From Liolophura sinensis (taxonomy: Eukaryota > Mollusca > Polyplacophora > Chitonida > Chitonidae): a stretch of 64,000 nt of DNA. The stretch is taken from assembly GCF_032854445.1 (NCBI RefSeq), contig NC_088302.1, positions 27,865,080 to 27,929,079 of the forward strand, read 5' to 3'. Shown one piece after another: positions 52,701-61,375 of this stretch. Both the position numbers and the translations under genes were made by a program. The notes beneath the pieces are model-generated. The model did no database searches, was not told where the DNA came from, and was given only the letters and a program-made list of their open reading frames with translations. The stretch's first letter is position 1, and each line of letters begins with the position of its first letter.

Positions 52701-55700
52701 ATGAGTGGTGTAATTTCAAGCCTTGAGACAAATAGAAGTTGCACCATTCCTTTGATAAACTCGCTGCCGTCGGTCAGTCATTTGGCATCCTTAATTTGAC
52801 AGGCGTAAGGTTTCCCCGATAGAGCGGTCTAGAGGACTGGCTAGCGGGTTATCAGGCGGCCGATTTACGTCCTCATTGCAGCACGCATCCAGCCTCGATC
52901 ACACCGAGTTCTGCACCCATATCCTGACACCATCAATGTTCTGTACTCAACCAAGCCTGGCGGAATAGATTACTTTTTGTGGTGTAATAGAGTCGTCTGA
53001 TCCTGTGACCTCACATCAGCGTTAAACAGGACCAACTTAAACAAAGACAACACCCAGGTTACTATAGGCGGTGTTCCTTCACACCCACCTCTTACCGTCA
53101 GACATTGGTCATGGGCATGTATATTGCTTGATTGATTTATTTATTTATTTGATTGGTGTTTTACGCCGTACTCAAGAATATTTCACTTTTACGACGGCGG
53201 CCAGCATTATGGTGGGAGGAAACGTAGCAGAGCACGGGGGAAATTCACAACCATCCACAGGTTGCTGACAGACATTCCCACGTACTTCTGGAGAGAAAGC
53301 CAGCATGAGCTGGATTTGAACTCACCGCGACCGTATCCCACCGTTCAGTAGCGATTTGCGAGGAGAGGTTCCGCCGGCTACGTGCTCACTGTCATTTCTC
53401 ATGTATTTGACTTTCTTCAATGCCAGTTGATCCTTGTTCCCTTGGATATCTAGTTTGGAACAGAGAACAATTCCACATTCTTGGATTCCATCGACGTAAA
53501 TTTCAAGTGACAAAAGTGCTTCTGGGAATTAAAGCGGAAACTGGGACTTCCTCTGAAACCAAGTTACATTCATCTGCAACCATTTTTCTATCGGACAAGT
53601 TTTTTGATTGGTCAATTTTTGTTCCTTATTTCTTAAGACGTTTTATGTAAGCTGTTCTGACACTTTTCCCAGTTCTCTATACGACAGTTAATTATGCAGA
53701 GAGTACTCGTCTCTCTACGTGACCCATAAAAGCCGGGTAAATATTGACTGGGGTCTGTTACAACAGTCTGGGGACTCGCTCTCTTACACAGATTAGCAAA
53801 GGACACTTGAAGAACACACAAGAGTTTGGAATTGCCAGCGGAAATGTCTTCAGAGTGCCATCGACCCCGACATATGAAGGGAATACCAACAATAAATCCC
53901 CGAAATTTATGTTTTACCCTTATCATTTTCCACTCACACCAGTTCTCGCGAGACCTGTAATCTTTCTATCTTTTCCACAGGTCTCCGGAGTTATTGTGAA
54001 CACAGGCCACGAACTCAAACTCAATATCGAGAGCGACGAGGAGATGGGGCAAAGCGCGGTAGTCACTGGTGGCCCACTCACATACAAATACCGGCTGCAT
54101 CACCTATCCATACATTTCGGCAAAAAGGATTATTTTGGCTCCGAGCATCTTGTTAATGGGACATCATTTCCATTAGAAGTAGGTCGTTTTTATGATCTGT
54201 GGAAATATTGGATATCTTTTTAAAATGTTGAATAGGTTTGGAAAAGGATCAATCTGGCAGTTCAAGCAGATTGTCAAATTGATTTTCATTCACTTTATTT
54301 CAGATAATAGTTCATGATCCTTATAATATGTAGGATTTGAATTTAGTTTGCGTGTGTCACGATCTCTAATGGAAAAGTTTCATGTTACCGATAGAAGTTC
54401 TTAAATAATGTTACCTTTTGCTCTATTAAACTTTAGCGTTAAACGGCGAGTCCATCTTTCATTGCTTTGCACTGTCATGTGACATGTGAGACCCTCTTCA
54501 CAACTTTGTTGCTCCAGATGAGTATCTGTATTTGGGCTTATATTTAACCCATCTCATCCTTTTATCTATGATTGAAATTAAGAACGAATCGATTTTCTTA
54601 AATTTCTACGACATAAACTTCACAAAATCGCTGTTTTGCTTACATTCCTTACACGTATGTATGCTATGTATGTATGCGGTGGGTTTTACGTCGTACTTAA
54701 CTATTTTTCACATGTCACTCCTCGTCGTCATGTGATGATGAGAAGTTATTAGGTGTGTGTATATATACAATGTGTCTTCTTGTAGCAGAGCGAGTCCATG
54801 CCGCAAAAGTGCTGCAGTCACTGAAGTATCATGCCAAAGACACCAGACATGACACCTCACCCATTTACATTACACTTACATCGGTCCAACCAGCCCAGTC
54901 CTGGGCTAAGCAGCAACAAATGCCATTCCAAAAAATCCTTTATGTGAACCGACCCAGGTTTGATCCCAGGTCTCCTGACATCGAGGCGGAGTCTATAGCC
55001 ATTAGGGCACCTGTCCTTAACACTCGCTCTCTGCACGACTAAGTCCGACGTTGTTGCCAAATTTTAGTACATGTACATGTATATGGACTTTTATATCTTC
55101 AGCTTCTTTATCTCTACCCTAAGATTGAAAGAATGTAATTCTCATATTTAGAACCGATCCAAAAATACTTCCGAATTTACTTGAGTTAAAGATAAATAGA
55201 TACAGATTCAAAAATGTGAGACTATCTGTAGTTTCGACTTTTCAAGCTGAACAGCAACGACAACAGCAGAATTCATAATTAAGTGCTAGATTTCTAGAGT
55301 TTCCAGGTCTCCTTAAGCTTTAAATAAATGCACATTTAATCAAGCCTTATTACTTCGTTTTCAGCTCCAACTCGTTGCCTACAACGAAGACTTATTTCCT
55401 GATTATGAGCACGCAAAGTTGTCCAGCTTTGGCGTCACCATTATTAGTTTGTTAGGACAGGTATGTTGACCCTTATGCCTTAAGCCTTTTCTCAAAGCTC
55501 TCATACTTCTTGTATGGCGTCTTTTTCCGCCGAACTACTGAGCAACACGGTAGATGTGACAGGACAGAACTGCTCTGTGATCGTGATCGTGATCGTGGAT
55601 TCTTAAAATGGGCAAACCGGGCTTCCTCTGAAGAAGTCGAAACCAACCAGACAGCCTCAAAGTGCCCTCAATACTTAACGTGTGTTGTTATTGGATCCAG

Positions 55701-58700
55701 AAGTATTTTGTTGGTATTTATAAACTCGAACAACGACAGGGACATCCACTGATTCAGTTTTGTAAGGCGTTGCACCCTAACAAGCCCTAAGTCAGTCATA
55801 TTGCAGGTAAAGATCCAATACGCACTATCTCAACTGTCTGTCTGTGCACATCTTTCAAATACATTGTCCCCAAGGCTCGACCAGGTTGTCTCCATCCATG
55901 CACCTGTATAGAATTGAAATACCCTTGATTACGGCGTAAAACACCAATCATATAAATAATAAATAAAGACATCCAATAAGCCCGATGCTATCATAATTAC
56001 AATCTCGTGTCTATCACAATTACACTTCTCGGGCTGCCTTGTTCAATTTCCAAATCAATGAGATTGTCTGTGTTGAGATATTATATGTGATGCTGTTTGC
56101 TAAATTCTGCATATTTTCAGTATTGAAGATTTCACTGGTTAAGTGATAGGATTTACTAAAACTATAGAACCATTTGTACTAATTTAGTCCAACATAGTTT
56201 ACTGCTTGATAGAATACTTGTAAATGAATGACAAAACACCAGATGCGATACATGTTTATCAAGGCAGATGAAAGCAAAGTATGCATATTCAAAAACACCT
56301 TTTTTTGCTTATGTCTTTTTAACTTTAGCTGAATTCCACAAGCAATATTTACCTGGATCGGATAATACGGCACGCCGCAAACGTGAGATATAAAGGTAAG
56401 AGAGTGAGTCGGTTCATTTGCCTCACAATTTCACACCAGACCGGTTCATACCAGCACACAACGCCAATGGGCTTTTTAATCCATTCTGCTTGAGGAGACG
56501 ATAGGGGATAGGAAAAAAAACAGAACATTGATGTCAAGCCAAAGGCAGATCCTGTGTTAAAATAAGTTTGTGAGTGTCCTGGGACAAAGCAAACATCTGT
56601 TGAAGATTAAATCACCTTGTAGGAGAGTTCAACTGTGTTGGATTGATTCGTCCCAGCGTCCCAGTGTATAATTGAGTTTCTGCCTTAACTGACTAAGGGG
56701 GATAACGTGCTGAGATGTCTATTTAAGCGGTAGAAATATCATATAATGTGCAATTGTAAGTCGCCAAGCCGATCAGTGATATGCGGACATCTTCTTATAC
56801 AAACGTTGAAACTTTCATTGTGAAATTGTCATCGTGTTCTTCTCGAAAAAAAGCCTACTATTCACACTTATCCAAGCTTCTTTGCTACATCTAGAACATC
56901 GTGTGGTCAGGGGGTTTCTTGATAATTTCTTCTGGTGCCTAATTGTTTTAGGTATGTTCGTCAGACATTAATGTAACTTACAGTTATTCTCTATGCTAAG
57001 TTTTGCTACTCCAGGAAGGTAATGTGTACTTATTCCAGAAAACAGTTATAATATCCCAACCTTAGCTATGAATCATTTATTCTGTCTTCCCTTTTAGCCG
57101 GTAAAGTTAAATCATAACGTATTACTCGGCGGTGATTAGCATTTGAGCAGGCCTGTAATCCCTGATACTAAGCAAGTTGCTCAAATGACTGTCTATGCTT
57201 CCTTAGATTTTGGTAAACTAAGAAATCCTGGGAAATTCTATCCATCGCCTTTGAGAAAAAGACATTGTCGAACGACAGTAAGTTGAGATAACCGCTGATA
57301 TTATCTTCAAAGGCATCCCTTGTCTTCAAGTTTTTTCAGTCCAATAAGGTTTAAACACAGTTTTGATCGGCAGGTTAATCACCAGTTCTGCCGCTGTCCA
57401 CGATCTGTGTGTGTACATGTAGCTAAGCTTTCCGACTGAGAACTTGTCATTTAACGAAATATCTAACCACACTGTATTCTTGCAGGTAACTCTATTAACA
57501 TCACGGACGTGTTTCTTGGCGGCTTATTACCCAACACAAAACATTATCTCACCTACGAGGGTTCTTTAACACATCCGGGCTGTCAAGAAGTGGTCACGTG
57601 GATCATCGTTAACAAACCCTTGTACATTTCTAAAGACCAGGTTGGTAACAATGTTTGCGTATTTAAAAAAATTCTACACGTTTTAACGTGCTTGAAACTG
57701 TGAGGACATAAAAAACCTTTGTATATTTACTATGGCATTAGCTCTGTGCACGCAATTCCTGTAAGTCTTCCCTTGGTCAAAGTTTCTTGTCCTCCCTTCA
57801 TGTATGGTGAATAGGACAAGGAGACAGCCCAGTGGTAGGTTTGCTTGACGGTGTTAGTCGTGGTCGACATGAACCCATAGCCTCTGGCCACTGTCTGCTC
57901 GTCCCAATGACAATGATAAATGTGGAATCTGGTTTGGTACAGGAGAACTTCTTCACGATATTAGCTTTGTCAATGACGCATAGGTCATGTCCAATTCGTA
58001 ACTGGAGAATTCGCTCGTAAGTAAATACTAATCGCGCTATAATAAGAGGCGTTATTGTATTTAAGTGGCCATTACGCTAGATTAAGGGTATACACACAGG
58101 AAACATAGCCTAGCCATTCATCAATTCTGACGCCTCATCCCAAAGTAATATAATACGGAATCCTGAGAGCATTGTCAGTGACCAGTCGCTCGTGTCATGT
58201 CTGTGTGCTCAGCCAACAACAGCTTTCTCAAGCATTGGGTAGGTTTGTACTCATCTGCAAAAATTCCCATGATCTCTGCACCTTATTTTATATGGCCTTT
58301 CAGGATGAAGACAAATATTTTCTTTCGGACTATGTATGGAGAATAACAATATGAAAAAAATAAAGGCAGACAAGAGAAAAATCAGTCATGACATGTCAGT
58401 TTACCAGTAATTCTGTTTTTAGCTTGCAGTGCTGCGAAGCATATACAAAGTTGAAGACGAAAAAGATCGCAGCCGTATGCAAAACAACTTCCGTCCTGCC
58501 ATGCCGTTAAACAACCGAACAGTGCGAACCAATATTTTACCTTCCTCACAGGTATGGCTATTTCCTTACTCACTCCTTCATTCGATTCTCTGGTTCACTC
58601 AAATCTCATTGAAGGAATCACTGTAACTTATTTGACATAAAATCGTATGCAAATCCGTTAGCAGCCGCATTGAAGCATTGCTACGCTGATGGCAAGGTCG

Positions 58701-60264
58701 GGTCTTTGCAACTCGTCAGAGAGATTCCTTAGTACCATTAAAACGCAATAAATGTTCTCCTTATCGATTGACCAATTTCTGTTTCTGCACAGCTACATTA
58801 ATGTGAAAAATCAGGCACTCTCCAAATGTGTCAGTTCACCATGCATTCAACCAGGAAATATACGCAAATGTGGCCGCCCGAGGAACAAGTTTTAGGGTTT
58901 GGTCGTATTCTACATGAAAAGTACAGAAAGCTAGCGTGAAGACAATGTACCAAAAAAGATTAACAAAGATGTCGATGAAAGGCGAGCCAAATTAGTGGAA
59001 ACATTCAATATTTATTTGAGTTCCCAATGTGAAATGAGCAAATGTACTGTTCTGCAGTTCTACATATTCTGAGAGATAGTTTTCCAAAAAGCAAATTGTT
59101 CAATCCTCAAATGCAACTTCTGTATAAGGATGCGATGTGACGGCTTTGTAAATACGATTTAACCGTGCTGCTGAACCAACAATTTCTCCTTTTCATGCAC
59201 TAAGTTAAAAGTTATCTGACACTAAGTCACTTTCTTTTACTATGTGTTCTACTCCATCTATTCTCAACGTAACGATCTGTATTTTAAATTGACACTTACG
59301 ATTTATTTTATGTAACCCAGTAGGGTAAGAAGATCAGTGTTCAGTTTCTTTTGCTGCTGAATTGGGTGTTGTCACAGACAATCCTCATGCATGTAGTTAT
59401 GGATTAAAACAAGAAATTATTGATTTACTGGAGATGTTGGGATTTGCCTTTATGCCTTTTTCTTACATCATGCGACACATATTCTTTGATTAGCCGTTTT
59501 GGCTGTATTTAAGTCATGGTTGACAGTATTTCTGTTACTGTCAACTTTGTGGTAGATATGGATGTGGTAGTGATCAGATTTAGTTTGAATCTGTCTTTTA
59601 CAATCTATTCATTAACATATTTGACAGTAAAATGTTTCCCGCAAGAACCGACCATTAACTCCACAACATATGAACATATATTCGTTATAGCCATGAAGTC
59701 GGCGCGTAATAACACAACCCTTCGTATGCATGTGTTTGGTATAGCCACGAGGTCGGTGCGAAATAACACAACCCTTCGTATACATGTGTTCGTGTACTTT
59801 TGATTTGTTACAGAGTAAACAGTGTCGGCCAAAGAAACTGTTGTCATATGAAGGTAAGTTGGTAAAACGAGAAATTTTTGTATCAAATAAATACATAGGT
59901 GCAGTTGTCTTCAGTTGAGAAAAACGTAAAGTTACACCGCTATAACTTCATGGTGAACCTACAGATCTCAATAAGGTAGCAACAACGGTAATGGTTGCTT
60001 AGAGGTATTACCCTGACAGAGTGTTGAGATAAAATTAATGTGATGTCTATAATATAAATCAATAAAGCTCTAATCTCTTAAGTAAATGTCCCAATCCGTG
60101 GCACTCAAAGTAATTGATCCGGTATATATGAATGACACTGAATGCTGTCCTGTACCATTAGAACTACGAGGAAACCTTGTCTCTACATCAGTCGGCCCTA
60201 TTAAGCGCTTATGGCACTTTATCCTTTTATCTTCACAGTTAATGGGCGTTTTCTAGAGAGATGA
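49676..60264 (+). CDS. CA10-like: Carbonic anhydrase-related protein CA10/CA11-like, nine joined exons
   Basis: Join: 49676-49723, 51910-52046, 53981-54178, 55365-55460, 56329-56395, 57486-57640, 58423-58551, 59814-59853, 60239-60264, about 297 codons without the signal peptide; from memory, human CA10 has about 328 residues. All introns are GT-AG and the phases agree at every junction. In order the protein shows FWGLVNPDWTLCSQGKYQSPI, GGPLTYKYRL, GSEH, TYEGSLTHPGC, TWIIVNKPLYI and NFRPAMPLNNR, which are hallmark alpha-CA blocks in their CARP X/XI form. Against CA II, zinc ligand H94 is Ser, H96 is kept (SIHFG) and H119 is Gln (LQLVAYN), so CO2 hydration is not expected. Several N-glycosylation sequons (NLT, NGT, NST, NIT, NRT) fit a secreted glycoprotein. 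In vertebrates CA10/CA11 are secreted brain proteins that bind neurexins; that role here is inferred from orthology. The start lies upstream and is treated separately. The call of CA10/11 type over an active CA is very secure; choosing CA10 over CA11 is not meaningful in an invertebrate. Confidence 0.93.
49724..51909 (+). other. CA10-like intron between exons A and B
   Basis: AT-rich intron with GT-AG borders and no recognised gene. Near 51,830-51,870 a short piece (GTTAACTACCGACCTTTGGC) resembles one at 32,690-32,715 (GTAAACCACCGACCTTTGCC), a remnant of a dispersed repeat. Confidence 0.6.
51910..52046 (+). CDS. CA10-like: CA10-like exon B
   Basis: Borders are TTTTAG|GTCCC and AACAGG|GTGAGT; it enters in phase 1 and leaves in phase 0. 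It encodes GPNFWGLVNPDWTLCSQG and then KYQSPIDIDPRSLLYDP. The FWG, LCSxGKxQSPI and YDP motifs align directly with vertebrate CA10 ([20 protein letters not shown]). The Cys in LCSQG is expected to pair with the Cys of exon F (HPGC), as in secreted CAs. It ends NLTRNR, with an N-glycosylation sequon. Confidence 0.97.
53131..53340 (-). repeat. SINE A copy, minus orientation, head truncated
   Basis: Lies in the intron between exons B and C (52047-53980). Read on the plus strand it starts with the (TTTA)n tail and GATTGGTGTTTTACGCCGTA, runs through the conserved GACGGCGGCCAGCATTATGG block, and stops in the middle of the tRNA-like box B (GGATTTGAACTCACCGCGAC), so the head is incomplete. The rest of the intron holds nothing recognised. 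Confidence 0.88.
53981..54178 (+). CDS. CA10-like: CA10-like exon C, carries the altered zinc-site strand
   Basis: Acceptor TTTTCCACAG|GTCTCC, donor TTAGAA|GTAGGT, 66 codons, phase 0 at both ends. It encodes VSGVIVNTGHELKLNIES, then GGPLTYKYRLHHLSIHFG, then GSEHLVNGTSFPLE. The segment equivalent to FHFHWG of active CAs reads LSIHFG, so the first zinc ligand is Ser and the second is His. GSEH retains the Glu of the gatekeeping hydrogen-bond network. NGT is a glycosylation sequon. Confidence 0.97.
54670..55045 (-). repeat. SINE B copy in the intron between exons C and D
   Basis: A different tRNA-derived family from SINE A. On the minus strand the head reads AAGGACAGGTGCCCTAATGG, then GGGATCAAACCTGGGTC, a box-B-like motif. 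Its body includes a TCGGTCCAACCAGCCCAG block shared in degraded form with copies near 13,080 and 32,970. The plus-strand end GGTGGGTTTTACGTCGTACT resembles a SINE tail. The remainder of this intron (54179-55364) shows nothing else. Confidence 0.65.
55365..55460 (+). CDS. CA10-like: CA10-like exon D, third zinc ligand lost
   Basis: Acceptor TCGTTTTCAG|CTCC, donor GGACAG|GTATGT, 32 codons, phase 0 at both ends. It encodes LQLVAYNEDLFPDYEHAKLS followed by a hydrophobic strand ending SLLGQ. LQLVAYN corresponds to VQLIHYN of CA10 and ELHLVHWN of active CAs, so the third zinc His is Gln, exactly as in CARP X/XI. Confidence 0.97.
55885..55968 (+). repeat. SINE A tail fragment
   Basis: Intron between exons D and E. 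Contains GAATTGAAATACCCTTGATTACGGCGTAAAACACCAATCA followed by an ATAAATAATAAATAAA tail, the 3' end of SINE A with divergence in the body; no tRNA-like head is present. The rest of the intron (55461-56328) holds nothing recognised. Confidence 0.75.
56329..56395 (+). CDS. CA10-like: CA10-like exon E
   Basis: Acceptor AACTTTAG|CTGAAT, donor TATAAAG|GTAAGA. It encodes LNSTSNIYLDRIIRHAANVR then YK plus one base (phase 1 exit). It matches the variable helix region of CA10 ([21 protein letters not shown]). NST is a sequon. The length agrees with the neighbours with no gap in the domain. Confidence 0.93.
56396..57485 (+). other. CA10-like intron between exons E and F
   Basis: GT-AG intron of about 1.1 kb with no recognised repeat, RNA gene or extra exon. 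Confidence 0.7.
57486..57640 (+). CDS. CA10-like: CA10-like exon F
   Basis: Acceptor TTCTTGCAG|GTAAC, donor GACCAG|GTTGGT (T at +3 is a mild departure from consensus). It enters in phase 1 and leaves in phase 0. It encodes GNSINITDVFLGGLLPN, then YLTYEGSLTHPGCQEVVTW and IIVNKPLYISKDQ. The SLT of the active-site Thr is kept, but the following TPP of active CAs is HPG. The Cys is the expected disulfide partner of exon B. NIT is a sequon. Confidence 0.97.
57641..58422 (+). other. CA10-like intron between exons F and G
   Basis: Intron of about 0.8 kb. No recognised repeat or exon. Its donor GTTGGT is the weakest in the gene. Confidence 0.7.
58423..58551 (+). CDS. CA10-like: CA10-like exon G
   Basis: Acceptor TTCTGTTTTTAG|CTTGC, donor TCACAG|GTATGG, 43 codons, phase 0 at both ends. 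It encodes LAVLRSIYKVEDEKDRSRMQ then NNFRPAMPLNNRTVRTNI. NFRPxxPLNNR is the conserved C-terminal CA block. From memory, vertebrate CA10 has Cys after NNR (NNRCIRTN), where this protein has Thr, which also creates an NRT sequon. Confidence 0.96.
59681..59788. repeat. 54-bp tandem duplication next to exon H
   Basis: Two 54-bp copies (59681-59734 and 59735-59788), each carrying TATAGCCA, GGTCGG or AGTCGG, and AATAACACAACCCTTCGTAT, with about eight differences. The unit is a multiple of three, which explains the overlapping open frames on both strands here. It sits 25 bases upstream of exon H. The remainder of the intron (58552-59813) and the next one (59854-60238) hold nothing else recognised. 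Confidence 0.9.
59814..59853 (+). CDS. CA10-like: CA10-like exon H, small C-terminal exon
   Basis: Acceptor TGTTACAG|AGTAAA, donor GAAG|GTAAGT. The 40 bases encode SKQCRPKKLLSYE plus one base (phase 1 exit), aligning with GKDCPNNRAQKLQYR of vertebrate CA10, including the lone Cys. A 54-bp tandem duplication ends 25 bases upstream of the exon, inside the region where the branch point should lie. Confidence 0.9.
60239..60264 (+). CDS. CA10-like: CA10-like exon I, terminal micro-exon with stop
   Basis: A strong pyrimidine tract (TTTATCCTTTTATCTTCACAG) precedes 26 bases that complete a Val codon and read VNGRFLER then TGA. This matches the VNEWLLK end of vertebrate CA10 in position, length and phase. 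The fit of phase, acceptor and C-terminal length makes this much better than the alternative exon near 62,649. Confidence 0.8.
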
Positions 60265-61375
60265 AAGTAAGACAGGATCTGTGGCTAGCATTGATGTACG
60301 GTGCGTACCGCGTCTTCCAGTAAGGTCGAAAATCCTATGCAACGGCTTGCTTTAATTGGCTGTTCTATTCCACCTGGGCTTTGTGACGGGCCTGCCTTGA
60401 AGTGGTAGAGGAACAATACCTACCTTCCTCTGGTTCCCTGATTGCTTTCATTGGAATTACTGAATGTCCAGGAAGGAAGTGCATGCACTGTAATGTGCCT
60501 TCACACCTGAGTAACGGAAGTAGCTGCCCCATATTGGACATGAGCTGGAGACTCGAACAATAACAGAAATCATTGGATTGCGGTCTGAAGAAAATTCTTC
60601 GCGATTTGCAGGAAACGAAAACTGGAAGGCAAGAATGAGGCTACCCTTTGAAGATTTCACCAAACTGTGATCTTAAATGACCCGTCGGAGAATCGAGTGT
60701 CTGAACGGCCGTTGTGATGGAAAGCGATATAATCAGACGGGAAGTTCGATAGATAAATCTTCAGCAGAGTTGACAACCTCCGAGCCTTAATGTGATCGCA
60801 CCTCCGCTTCGTGCCATTTTAAACAAATGTGGAAATTACTGTCAAAAACTAAAAACAGGTTTTCACATGTTACAAACATCATAAGCATTGACTTTGCTTG
60901 GAATCCATTGCCACTGGTTGTGGGAGAACGCAAGTGGACAGCACAGGAACTGTACCCATATGTTCAGTGAACACCCATGACTTCAAAAACGTTCGGGAAA
61001 TTCCCCTTGTGAACTTACGCGAAGATATTCACAATGCGAAGTGGTGATAATCTGTTTTATGAACCCATACGTTCGATTTTTATTGAATTTGACGTAACGT
61101 CTTATTCAAAGAATCCCTTTTTTCCACAACCTTCTGATAAATGTATCGATTGAAACCATAAAATACTGTGCTACAGCGGCTTTAAGATTGGATGAAGTAA
61201 CTCTGGCCAGGGGAGCATTATCCTTTGCTAATTCAGGTTCGATATCAACCGAAAGACGATCCAAGGGTTCATGTGACATTGAAACTGTTTCCGTATAATG
61301 TAAAAATGATACACCAGTCTTCACCAGCAACACTTCGACATGGCTTTATTAAATTATTGAGGAAATATTCATAAT
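60265..61375 (+). other. Putative 3' UTR of the CA10-like gene
   Basis: No coding frame is recognised after the TGA. The first good poly(A) signal I see is ATTAAA at 61348-61353, followed about 25 bases later by a GT-rich stretch (TTTGTGTTTTC). This would give a 3' UTR of about 1.1 kb. The short minus-strand frame at 61106-61333 shows no recognised motif. Confidence 0.25.

Noticed and set aside
54755-55042. A 95-codon open frame ending RSLHD
   Set aside because: It overlaps the SINE B copy in the intron between exons C and D.
59516-59896. Overlapping open frames of 93-95 codons upstream of exon H
   Set aside because: They arise from the 54-bp tandem duplication and intron sequence; the exon H frame is different and bounded by good splice sites.
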